The notes beneath the pieces were generated by a model. The model did no database searches, was not told the DNA's origin, and saw nothing but the letters and a program-made list of their open reading frames with translations. Shown one piece after another: positions 14,550 through 21,986 of a stretch of DNA of 45,033 bases. Position 1 is the stretch's first letter, and each line of letters opens with the position of its first letter. Both the position numbers and the translations under genes were made by a program. The stretch lies in contig CANQOT010000014.1 of NCBI GenBank assembly GCA_947625555.1, positions 1 through 45,033 on the forward strand, in the 5' to 3' direction. The stretch is from an uncultured Clostridia bacterium (GTDB taxonomy: Bacteria > Bacillota > Clostridia > Christensenellales > Borkfalkiaceae).

Positions 14550-15973
14550 GAAATCTGACGCTCCTCACCGACCTCTATGAGATCACGATGGGGCAGGGCT
14601 ATTTCAACGAGGGCAGGCACGAGGAGACGGCCGCCTTCGACGTGTTCTTCCGTCCCAACAAGCTCATCACATATTCCGTCGCCGCCGGCATGGAACAGGT
14701 CGCGGAGTATCTCGAAAATCTGCACTTCACCGAGGACGACATCGCCTATCTTCGCTCGCTCGGGTGCTTTTCGGAGGAATTTCTCGCATATCTTGCGAAG
14801 CTTCGCTTCACGGGGGACGTGACCTCCGTCGAAGAGGGGGAGATCGTCTTTCCCTACGAGCCCATCCTCACCGTCAAGGCGCCCATGATACAGGCCCAGC
14901 TCGTGGAGACGGCCATTCTCACCTTCGTCAACCACCAGACGCTCATCGCGACCAAGGCCGCAAAGATCGTCGATGCGGCGGGCGGGGGCGTGATGGAGTT
15001 CGGCCTGCGCCGCGCACAGGGCGCGGATGCGGGCATCTACGGGGCGCGGGCGGCCATGATCGGCGGTTGCGTCGGGACTTCCAACGTCTACGCGGGCAAG
15101 CTCTTCGATGTGCCCGTCTCGGGGACGATGGCGCACAGCTGGGTGATGGATTTCGAGAGCGAGCTCGAAGCCTTCCGTGCCTATGCCCGGAGCTTCCCCG
15201 ATAACTGCCTCCTCCTCGTCGATACCTACGATACCTTAAAGAGCGGCGTGCCCAACGCCATCAAGGTGTTTGGCGAACTGCGGGCCGCGGGCCATGAGGG
15301 GAAGGGCATCCGCCTCGATTCGGGCGACCTCGCCTATCTTTCCAAACAGACGCGGAAGATGCTCGACGACGCGGGCTTCCCCGACGCCATCATCTGCGCC
15401 TCGGGCGACCTCGACGAATATTCCATCGCATCTTTGAAACAGCAGGGGGCGAAGATCGACAGCTGGGGCGTGGGGACCAAACTCATCACGAGCGCCGACC
15501 TTCCCGCGCTGGGCGGCGTCTATAAGCTCGCGGCCGTGTTCGAAGGCGGCGTCGAGATCCCCAAGATCAAGCTCTCGGATACGACGGAGAAGATCACCAA
15601 CCCCGGCCTCAAAGACGTCTATCGCATCTATGACAGGGCGACGGGCAAGGCCGTTGCCGACTACATCGTGCGCGCCGGCGAGCCCGTGGACGAAGGGCGG
15701 CCGTTGGAGCTGTTCCACCCCGTCGAGACGTGGAAGCGCATGACGGTCGAAAATTTTACGGCGAGGAACCTCCGCACGCCCCTCGTGACGGGCGGGAGGC
15801 GCATGCGAAAAACTCAACCCCTGTCCGTCTATTCGGCGCGTTTCAAGGCCGAAAAGGCGCGTTTTTGGGAAGAGTACACGCGGCGCGATCTGCCGCATAT
15901 CTATAAAGTGGACTTATCGCCCGCTCTCTACAAATTGAAGGCGGACATGGTATGCCGCGGAAAGGGGGAATGA
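14546..15973 (+). CDS. pncB: Nicotinate phosphoribosyltransferase
   Basis: Makes nicotinate mononucleotide from nicotinate and PRPP with ATP, the entry of the Preiss-Handler route to NAD; cytoplasmic. 475 residues, a normal length. Seen: TDLYEITMGQGYF at the N-terminus, FVNHQTLIATKAAK, EFGLRRAQG, the region around GTMAHSWVM with H197 where the active-site histidine is expected, GIRLDSGDLAYLSK (phosphate-binding) and DSWGVGTKL. The start overlaps lgt by four bases, and its end overlaps the next gene. Confidence 0.93.
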   Translation: MRNLTLLTDLYEITMGQGYFNEGRHEETAAFDVFFRPNKLITYSVAAGMEQVAEYLENLHFTEDDIAYLRSLGCFSEEFLAYLAKLRFTGDVTSVEEGEIVFPYEPILTVKAPMIQAQLVETAILTFVNHQTLIATKAAKIVDAAGGGVMEFGLRRAQGADAGIYGARAAMIGGCVGTSNVYAGKLFDVPVSGTMAHSWVMDFESELEAFRAYARSFPDNCLLLVDTYDTLKSGVPNAIKVFGELRAAGHEGKGIRLDSGDLAYLSKQTRKMLDDAGFPDAIICASGDLDEYSIASLKQQGAKIDSWGVGTKLITSADLPALGGVYKLAAVFEGGVEIPKIKLSDTTEKITNPGLKDVYRIYDRATGKAVADYIVRAGEPVDEGRPLELFHPVETWKRMTVENFTARNLRTPLVTGGRRMRKTQPLSVYSARFKAEKARFWEEYTRRDLPHIYKVDLSPALYKLKADMVCRGKGE

Positions 15974-16452
15974 TGCTTTATACAAAGCGGCGCGTCAAAA
16001 AATTGATCCAGCGGTTACAACAGGAATACGGCGCTGCCCTCGACGAGAAGCAGCGGGAAATGCTCCTTCTCAAAGAGGAGAACAGGATGCTTGAAGCCCG
16101 CGTTCTGAAACTCGAAGAAGAGCGGGGCAGCGTTGCCGATGCCCTCATCTTTGCCTCGAAGGCGAGCGAGAAATTCTCCGAAGAGCAGCAGAGATCGCGG
16201 GAGAACGAGGAGCGCGAGAGGAAGCTCCTCGCCGAAAAGTGCAGAGATCTTTCCGAAAGATTGCAGGAAAAATATCCCGACCGCGAGGATGTCGCGGAAT
16301 TTGCACGCTATACCGAACAGCTCCGCACCATGCTCGGCGAGGAGGAAGAGGAGGATACGGGCTTTAACATGGACGACGTCATCGCGCCCAAACAGCCCCT
16401 CGATCTCGCCAAATTGTGCCGCGACCTCGGCCTCATGGAGGAAAATTCATGA
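15970..16452 (+). CDS. Coiled-coil protein of unknown function
   Basis: 160 residues from the ATG that overlaps the pncB stop as ATGATG; an in-frame ATG at 15952 is possible but lies before the GGGGGA ribosome site. Residues about 10-105 are strongly helical, alternating Glu/Lys/Arg with hydrophobic heptads (KEENRMLEARVLKLEEERG), a long coiled coil. An acidic hinge EEEEED follows, then a short conserved-looking tail (IAPKQPLDLAKLCRDLGLME). The plan resembles DivIVA/GpsB-like or other small cell-envelope scaffold proteins, but no specific family is recognised. It sits inside a translationally coupled operon between pncB and lspA (overlap ATGA with lspA). Confidence 0.75.
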   Translation: MMLYTKRRVKKLIQRLQQEYGAALDEKQREMLLLKEENRMLEARVLKLEEERGSVADALIFASKASEKFSEEQQRSRENEERERKLLAEKCRDLSERLQEKYPDREDVAEFARYTEQLRTMLGEEEEEDTGFNMDDVIAPKQPLDLAKLCRDLGLMEENS

Positions 16453-17033
16453 ACTCTCAAAAAATCAAACGCATCAAGCGCATCCTCATCTGCATCTTCG
16501 TTGCGCTCGTGCTTCTTTTCATCGACCAGATCACCAAGATCGTCGCGCAGATCACCCTCTCGGAGGGCACGCGGATCCCCCTCATCAAGGGGTGGATCGA
16601 ATTTACTTATGTGCTCAACGATTCCGTCGCGTTCGGCATCGGGAACGGCAACACCGCATTCATCACGGTCATCATGGTGCTCACGCCCATTCTGTCCGCA
16701 GTGTTCATTGCGCTCGCGCTCACGCTGTTCAAGAAGAACTTGCCCGCCGCGCTCTCCCTCTTCGTCATCGCATCGGGGGCCATGGGGAACTTTTTGGACA
16801 GGCTGTTCATCGCCGACGCCGCGGGGAAGGCCGTGGTGCGCGATTTCATGTATATCCGCTTCTTCAACGTGTGCAACTTTGCCGACTTCTGCATCACGCT
16901 CGGCGCGGTCGCGCTCATCATTATCCTGCTCTTCATCGGCCCCTCGGCTGCTTTCCCCTTGAAGAAGAGCTGGCGCGAAGAGCAAAAGCGGCAGGATGAA
17001 GAAAAGAAAAAGAAGAAGTATGGAGAGGCTTAA
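16449..17033 (+). CDS. lspA: Signal peptidase II (lipoprotein signal peptidase)
   Basis: Cleaves the signal peptide in front of the lipidated cysteine after Lgt has acted. 194 residues, four membrane helices. The catalytic aspartates are D117 (AMGNFLDRLF) and D146 (CNFADFCITLG), and FIDQITK and VLNDSVAFGIG are the other family blocks. The C-terminal tail is Lys/Glu-rich. The start overlaps the coiled-coil gene by ATGA; a longer frame from 16416 has no ribosome site. Together with lgt in the same operon it forms the whole early lipoprotein maturation pathway. Confidence 0.93.
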   Translation: MNSQKIKRIKRILICIFVALVLLFIDQITKIVAQITLSEGTRIPLIKGWIEFTYVLNDSVAFGIGNGNTAFITVIMVLTPILSAVFIALALTLFKKNLPAALSLFVIASGAMGNFLDRLFIADAAGKAVVRDFMYIRFFNVCNFADFCITLGAVALIIILLFIGPSAAFPLKKSWREEQKRQDEEKKKKKYGEA

Positions 17034-17931
17034 ATTCACCGCCGAGGCGCCCTGCCGCGCCGATCTCTTTTTGAGCGGAAAGACAGACCTCACCCGTTCG
17101 GCCGTCAAAAAGCTCGCCGACGCGGACATGGTATGGGTAAACGGCGTCCCTGCGAAGGCGGGGACGGCGCTCAAAGGGGGAGATTCGGTGGAGATCTGTA
17201 TTCCCGATCCCACCCCCATTGCGGCGAAACCCGAGGATATCCCCATAGAAATCGTCTATGAGGACGACGACATCGCCGTCGTCAACAAGCCGCAGGGGAT
17301 GACGGTCCACGCGGGCGCGGGCAATTACGAGGGGACGCTCGTCAACGCCCTTTTGTACCGCTTGAAGTCCCTGAGCGGCATCAACGGCGAACTGCGTCCC
17401 GGCATCGTCCACCGCATCGACAAGGAGACTTCGGGCCTCCTCGTCGTCGCCAAGAACGATGCGGCCCACCTCTCCCTCTCCAAACAGATCGCCGAAAAGA
17501 CGGCGAGGCGCGAATATCTCGCCCTTTTGGAGGGCGTCGTCAAGGAAGATTGCGGCACCATTGTCACGCAGATGGGGCGGGACCCCAAGAACAGGCTCCG
17601 CCAAGCCGTCCTGCCCGCGGGCGAAGGCAGGCGCGCAGAGACGGATTTTTGCGTCGTGGAGCGTTTCAAAAACAACACCCTTGTCCGTTTTTCGCTCAAA
17701 ACGGGCAGGACGCACCAGATCCGCGTGCACGCAAAGCACATGGGGCACCCCGTCGTCGGGGATAAGGTCTACGGTTACGCCAGGCAGCGGTTCGACCTCG
17801 AAGGGCAGCTCCTGCACGCCTACCGCCTCACGCTCATCCACCCGAGAACGGGGGAGCAAATGACGTTCGAGGCGCCCATGCCCGAGGTTTTCCTTCATAT
17901 TCTCGAAATCGTCAGGAAGGAAAGCAAGTAA
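17020..17931 (+). CDS. rluD: RluA/RluD-family rRNA/tRNA pseudouridine synthase
   Basis: Isomerises specific uridines to pseudouridine, in the RluD group at helix 69 of 23S rRNA. 303 residues: an S4-like RNA-binding domain (about 15-60, LTRSAVKKLADADMVWVNG) and a catalytic domain with the invariant HRIDKETSGLLVVAKN (D134 catalytic) plus LKTGRTHQIRVH and GDKVYG. The start at 17020 is chosen since the protein then begins MERLKF as in relatives; an upstream ATG (16996) would lie deeper in lspA. RluD specificity is a family guess; other RluA-type targets are possible. Confidence 0.85.
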   Translation: MERLKFTAEAPCRADLFLSGKTDLTRSAVKKLADADMVWVNGVPAKAGTALKGGDSVEICIPDPTPIAAKPEDIPIEIVYEDDDIAVVNKPQGMTVHAGAGNYEGTLVNALLYRLKSLSGINGELRPGIVHRIDKETSGLLVVAKNDAAHLSLSKQIAEKTARREYLALLEGVVKEDCGTIVTQMGRDPKNRLRQAVLPAGEGRRAETDFCVVERFKNNTLVRFSLKTGRTHQIRVHAKHMGHPVVGDKVYGYARQRFDLEGQLLHAYRLTLIHPRTGEQMTFEAPMPEVFLHILEIVRKESK

Positions 17932-18003
17932 AAGCATCCTCTCTGTGCTCGCCGTCAAAACGGCCGCGGGCACACGCGAATACGTTTTTTTAAGGAGAGA
18001 GCC

Positions 18004-19314
18004 ATGGCTCCCGTCGTTGCGATCGTCGGCAGGCCCAATGTGGGGAAGAGCACCTTCTTCAACAGGGTCGCAGGAAGAAAAATTTCTATCACGGAGAACA
18101 GGCCGGGCGTCACGCGCGACCGTATCGCCGTAGATACCGAATGGCGTTCGAGGCCGTTTACTCTCATCGATACGGGGGGCATCGAACTCAAAAGCGAGGA
18201 TACGATGTGGAAGCAGATCGCCCTGCAAGCCTCGCTCGCCATCGACACGGCCGACGTCATTTTGTTCTTCACGGACGCAAAGGAGGGGCTCACTTCCTCC
18301 GATTACGACGTCGCCGAGCTTCTGCGCCGCTCCCAAAAGCCCGTCGTCCTCGTCGTCAACAAGGTGGACGACTATTCGCCCGAAAAGGTCTTTGAGTTCT
18401 ATTCTCTCGGCCTTGGCGAACCCTTTCCCGTCTCGTCCGAACACGGCACGGGCATGGGCGACGTGCTCGATAAGGCGGTAGAGTTCTTCCCGAAGGGGGA
18501 GACCGCGGACATGGGTGGCTTGAAGATCGCCGTCGTCGGCAAACCCAATGCGGGCAAATCCTCTCTCGTCAACAAAATTTTGGGGCAGGAACGCACCATC
18601 GTCACGCCCATCGCGGGCACCACGCGCGACGCCGTGGATACGCGGTTCGAGCGCGACGGGAAAACCTATACTATCATCGACACGGCGGGCATCCGCCGCA
18701 AGCGTTCGGTGGAGGACGACGTGGAATATTATTCCGTCTTGCGCGCCTTCGACGCCGTGCGCCGTGCAGACGTCGTGCTCCTCGTCGTCGACGCGGGGGA
18801 GGGGCTCACCGAGCAGGACGTGAAGATCGTCGGCTATGTGCACGAGCAGGGCAAGCCCTCTCTCATCGTCATGAACAAGTGGGACACCGTCGAAAAGGAT
18901 ACCCACACCATTCAGACTTTCGAGAAAAAGCTCGCCGAGGACCTCAAATTCATGAGTTATTACAGGTCGGTCTACATCTCGGCCAAGACGGGCCAGCGCG
19001 TCGAAAAGCTCCTGTCCCTCGCCGAAGAGGTCTACGCGCATGCGGGCTACCGCATCTCGACGGGGGCCCTCAACGACCTTCTCATCGACGCTATGCGCAT
19101 CAGCGAACCGCCGAGCTACCTCGGAAGACGCCTTAAACTCTACTATGCGGCGCAGGTCTCCGTCTATCCGCCCCTCTTCGTTTTGAACGTCAACGACGAT
19201 ACGCTTCTGCATTTTTCCTATGAACGCTATCTCGAAAACGTCATCCGCGAGGCGTACGATTTTTCGGGCACCCCCATCAGGATCCGTGCGCAGAGCAAGA
19301 AGGAGAAGGAATGA
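18004..19314 (+). CDS. der: Ribosome biogenesis GTPase Der (EngA)
   Basis: Double GTPase needed for 50S subunit assembly. 436 residues, normal. The first G domain has GRPNVGKST (9-17), a DTGG and NKVD; the second has GKPNAGKSS (179-187), DTAG and NKWD; a C-terminal KH-like domain binds rRNA. The ribosome site AAGGAGAGAG precedes the ATG. It follows rluD by 73 nt in which I see no terminator, and overlaps plsY by four bases, the usual der-plsY pairing. Confidence 0.96.
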   Translation: MAPVVAIVGRPNVGKSTFFNRVAGRKISITENRPGVTRDRIAVDTEWRSRPFTLIDTGGIELKSEDTMWKQIALQASLAIDTADVILFFTDAKEGLTSSDYDVAELLRRSQKPVVLVVNKVDDYSPEKVFEFYSLGLGEPFPVSSEHGTGMGDVLDKAVEFFPKGETADMGGLKIAVVGKPNAGKSSLVNKILGQERTIVTPIAGTTRDAVDTRFERDGKTYTIIDTAGIRRKRSVEDDVEYYSVLRAFDAVRRADVVLLVVDAGEGLTEQDVKIVGYVHEQGKPSLIVMNKWDTVEKDTHTIQTFEKKLAEDLKFMSYYRSVYISAKTGQRVEKLLSLAEEVYAHAGYRISTGALNDLLIDAMRISEPPSYLGRRLKLYYAAQVSVYPPLFVLNVNDDTLLHFSYERYLENVIREAYDFSGTPIRIRAQSKKEKE

Positions 19315-20048
19315 AGGAGCTGGGCTTCTCACAACTTTGGTATTGGCTCCTTCTCATGGCGGTCGTGTGCTATTTTGTCGGCTGTTTCAACTTTGCCGTC
19401 GTTCTCGCCAAAGCCCGCCATAAGGACGTGCGACGCATCGGAAGCGGCAACCCGGGCACGATGAACATCAGCCGCGAGTTCGGCCTCAAAGTGGGGCTCG
19501 CGAACTTTTTGCTCGACGCCTGCAAGGGGGGCTTGCCCGCCCTTATCAGCTACTTCATCTTCCGCGGATACGTCTTTGAGGGCACCCATGTCGCGATCTC
19601 GGACTTCACACGCTACTTCTGCGGGCTGTTCGTCATCATCGGGCACATCTATCCCGTCACGATGAAGTTCAAGGGGGGGAAGGGCATCGCCTCCACCCTC
19701 GGCCTCTTCGCATTTTGTATCCCCTGCGAGAACCCGTGGTTTGTATTCGGCACGGTGGGCGCGCTCATCGGCGTGCTCCTCTATATCGGATTTACCGAAT
19801 GGGGCTCGATGGGCTCCCTCTTGGGGGTGACGGGCCTCACCGTCTGGCAGGCGATCATCTTCGTCCTGCGCTACGAGGGCGAGATGTTGAACGGTTGGAC
19901 GGTCGCCATCTTCATGATCTTGCTCGCGCTGAACTTCTTCCCGTGGTTCGCCCACAGGAAAAACATTCTCCGCCTCTTCTCGGGCGAAGAGCACCGCACG
20001 TCGGTCAAGCGCCTCTATAAGGGCAAGCGTGGCATGAAGGACATGTAA
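19311..20048 (+). CDS. plsY: Glycerol-3-phosphate acyltransferase
   Basis: Transfers an acyl group from acyl-phosphate to glycerol-3-phosphate, the first step of phospholipid synthesis, at the membrane. 245 residues with five or so membrane helices and the three family motifs: RIGSGNPGTMNISR, a KFKGGKGIASTLG loop and a C-terminal FAHRKNILRLFSGEE. Slightly longer than the typical 200, mainly in the middle loops. Start overlaps der (ATGA). Last gene of the operon; a strong terminator follows. Confidence 0.92.
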   Translation: MKELGFSQLWYWLLLMAVVCYFVGCFNFAVVLAKARHKDVRRIGSGNPGTMNISREFGLKVGLANFLLDACKGGLPALISYFIFRGYVFEGTHVAISDFTRYFCGLFVIIGHIYPVTMKFKGGKGIASTLGLFAFCIPCENPWFVFGTVGALIGVLLYIGFTEWGSMGSLLGVTGLTVWQAIIFVLRYEGEMLNGWTVAIFMILLALNFFPWFAHRKNILRLFSGEEHRTSVKRLYKGKRGMKDM

Positions 20049-20064
20049 TCGATAAAAAAGTAAA

Positions 20065-20100
20065 GCGGCGGGGCGCCCATTCGGCGCCCCGCCGCAATCT
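20065..20100. terminator. Terminator between convergent plsY and gpmI
   Basis: A perfect 13-bp GC stem (20065-20077 with 20083-20095), 5-nt loop, modest AATCTTT tail; it can act from both sides. Confidence 0.8.
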
Positions 20101-20110
20101 TTCCCAAAAT

Positions 20111-21664
20111 TTATTGTTCTATCAAGCTCTTCCCCGTCATTTCGGGGGGGATGGGCAGGCCCATGATCTCCAAAAGGGTGGGGGCGAGGTCGGCGAGAAT
20201 GCCGTCCTTGCGGAGCGTCACGTCCTTGTATTTCTCCGAGACGAGCACGACGGGCACGGGGTTGGTGGTGTGCGCGGTGAAGGGGGACCCGTCCTCCGCG
20301 AGCATCTTATCGGCGTTGCCGTGGTCGGCCGTGAGAAGGAGCGAACCGCCCATGGAGAGGATCTTATCGACGACCTTCTGCACGCATTCGTCGACGGTGT
20401 GAACCGCCTTGACGGCCGCGGGAATGACGCCCGTATGCCCCACCATGTCGCAGTTGGCAAAGTTTAAGATCATCACGTCGTATTCGCCCGTGGAGAGCTC
20501 TTGAAGGACGCGCTCGGTCACTTCGGGCGCGCTCATCTCGGGTTGCAGGTCGTACGTCGCCACCTTGGGGGAATTGATGAGCACCCGCACCTCGTTTTCG
20601 TTGGGAGCCTCCACGCCGCCGTTGAAGAAGAAGGTGACGTGCGCGTATTTCTCCGTTTCGGCGATGCGCAGCTGTTTTTTGCCCAGCTTCGCGAGGTATT
20701 CGCCGAGGGTGTTCTCCATGCTCTGCTTGGGGAAAGCGATCTCCAAATCTTCGAACGCGGCGTCGTACACCGTAAAACAGACGTAGGTGGGGTGCAAAAA
20801 TCCCGTCTTGCGCTCGAAGGCCGTGCCCTTGGGAACGACAAATTCCTTTTGCGAGAAGGCGCGGGTGATCTCGCGGGCCCTGTCGGGGCGGAAGTTGAAG
20901 AAGATGATGCTGTCACCCTCCTCGACGAGCGCAACGGGCCGCCCGTTTTCGCAGATATTCGTGGGCAGAACAAATTCATCTGTAATGCCTTTTTTGTAGC
21001 TCTCTTCAAGGGCATGGGTGGGGTCTATGTCGTGGAGCCCCGTCCCGAGCGTGAGCATATCGTAGCTCTTTTCAAGACGGTCCCAGTTGTTGTCGCGGTC
21101 CATCGAATAGTACCTTCCCGAAAGGGAGGCGAGCTTCCCGTAGCCCAACTTTTGCATGAAGGCGAGCAGTTCTTTCACATATCCGATGCCCGAGGTGGGC
21201 GAAACGTCTCGCCCGTCCATAAAGGCATGCACATAGGTTTCGGGCACGCCGCGCTTTTTCGCCATTTCCAAAAGGGCGAAGAGGTGGGTGATGTGGGAGT
21301 GCACGCCGCCGTCCGAAAGCAGCCCCCAAAGGTGCAGTTTCTTATGATTGTCGCGCGCGTTGTCCATCGCGTGGATGAGGGCGGGATTTTCGAAGAAGTC
21401 GCCATCCTCGATCGCTTTGGTGATCTTGGTGAGGTCTTGGTAGACGATGCGTCCCGCCCCGATGTTGAGGTGCCCCACTTCGGAGTTTCCCATCTGTCCC
21501 GCGGGGAGCCCGACGGAGAGCCCGCTCGCGCCGAGGGTGGCCGAGGGATATTCTTTCCGCAGGGCGGTCACGTTCCTGCTGCCGTCCATAAAGATTGCGT
21601 TGCCGTTGTGCTCGGGGTTCAGTCCGTAGCCGTCCATGATGACGATCGCATAAGGTGTTTTCAT
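20111..21664 (-). CDS. gpmI: 2,3-bisphosphoglycerate-independent phosphoglycerate mutase
   Basis: Converts 3- to 2-phosphoglycerate in glycolysis; a cytoplasmic, Mn-dependent alkaline-phosphatase-fold enzyme. 517 residues from the ATG with AGAGG nine bases ahead (the longer frame to 21778 has no support). Seen: IVIMDGYGLN, the phosphoserine S61 in GNSEVGHLN, DGRDV, ILNFANCDMVGHTG and TADHGNADKM with metal ligands. It has its own promoter and stands apart from pgk and tpiA, separated by an oppositely read lipoprotein gene. Confidence 0.95.
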   Translation of the reverse strand: MKTPYAIVIMDGYGLNPEHNGNAIFMDGSRNVTALRKEYPSATLGASGLSVGLPAGQMGNSEVGHLNIGAGRIVYQDLTKITKAIEDGDFFENPALIHAMDNARDNHKKLHLWGLLSDGGVHSHITHLFALLEMAKKRGVPETYVHAFMDGRDVSPTSGIGYVKELLAFMQKLGYGKLASLSGRYYSMDRDNNWDRLEKSYDMLTLGTGLHDIDPTHALEESYKKGITDEFVLPTNICENGRPVALVEEGDSIIFFNFRPDRAREITRAFSQKEFVVPKGTAFERKTGFLHPTYVCFTVYDAAFEDLEIAFPKQSMENTLGEYLAKLGKKQLRIAETEKYAHVTFFFNGGVEAPNENEVRVLINSPKVATYDLQPEMSAPEVTERVLQELSTGEYDVMILNFANCDMVGHTGVIPAAVKAVHTVDECVQKVVDKILSMGGSLLLTADHGNADKMLAEDGSPFTAHTTNPVPVVLVSEKYKDVTLRKDGILADLAPTLLEIMGLPIPPEMTGKSLIEQ

Positions 21665-21695
21665 ATTGATGTCCTCTTGATTTTTTCCGCAGTAT

Positions 21696-21724
21696 ATTAT
21701 ACACAAGTTTTTCCGAAATGGCAA
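21696..21724 (-). promoter_or_regulatory. Promoter of gpmI
   Basis: Minus strand: TTGCCA (21724-21719), 17 bp, TATAAT (21701-21696). Confidence 0.8.
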
Positions 21725-21782
21725 GGTCGGCGGCGGCTTTTTGGAATTTTTTTCCTCTCCGAAATAATATTTCCTCATTTGC

Positions 21783-21811
21783 TTGCAAGAACGACTTCGA
21801 TTTGCTATAAT
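21783..21811 (+). promoter_or_regulatory. Promoter of the structured leader and zinc-ribbon lipoprotein
   Basis: TTGCAA (21783-21788), 17 bp, extended TGC, TATAAT (21806-21811). The expected start is 21818, exactly the first base of helix P1. The promoter at 43945-43973 has the same -35, spacing and TGn. Confidence 0.85.
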
Positions 21812-21817
21812 AAAAAT

Positions 21818-21968
21818 GCGTCACAACTGCATAACCTATCCATAAAGATACAACGGCACAGGTGTATCCTTTTTCCCATATGGATAGGAAAAGTTGTGAC
21901 GCAGACAATATGGGATACTCTTTGCGGGCGTCCGATATTGTCGGGCGTCCTTATTTTTTGCCCGCAAA
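21818..21968 (+). ncRNA. Structured RNA leader, copy 1 (candidate riboswitch-like element)
   Basis: Nested helices: P1 21818-21828 with 21892-21902 (11 bp), P2 21835-21844 with 21879-21888 (10 bp), P3 GATACA 21847-21852 with TGTATC 21863-21868, loop ACGGCACAGG. GTATCC (21864-21869) can also pair with GGATAC (21913-21918). An intrinsic terminator follows (stem 21928-21935/21941-21948, then CCTTATTTTTT), enclosed by TTTGCGGGC/GCCCGCAAA (21921-21929/21960-21968). GGAGG of the lipoprotein lies at once behind. Copy 2 at 43770-43938 keeps this plan with compensatory changes. It matches no riboswitch class that I can recall. Confidence 0.7.
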
Positions 21969-21986
21969 ATTCTTGGAGGTATTCTT

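Noticed and set aside
16933..19332. Long minus-strand frame opposite lspA, rluD and der
   Set aside because: Antisense shadow of conserved genes; similar shadows at 8725-10989, 28053-30257, 30154-31605 and 35360-37768 are rejected likewise.
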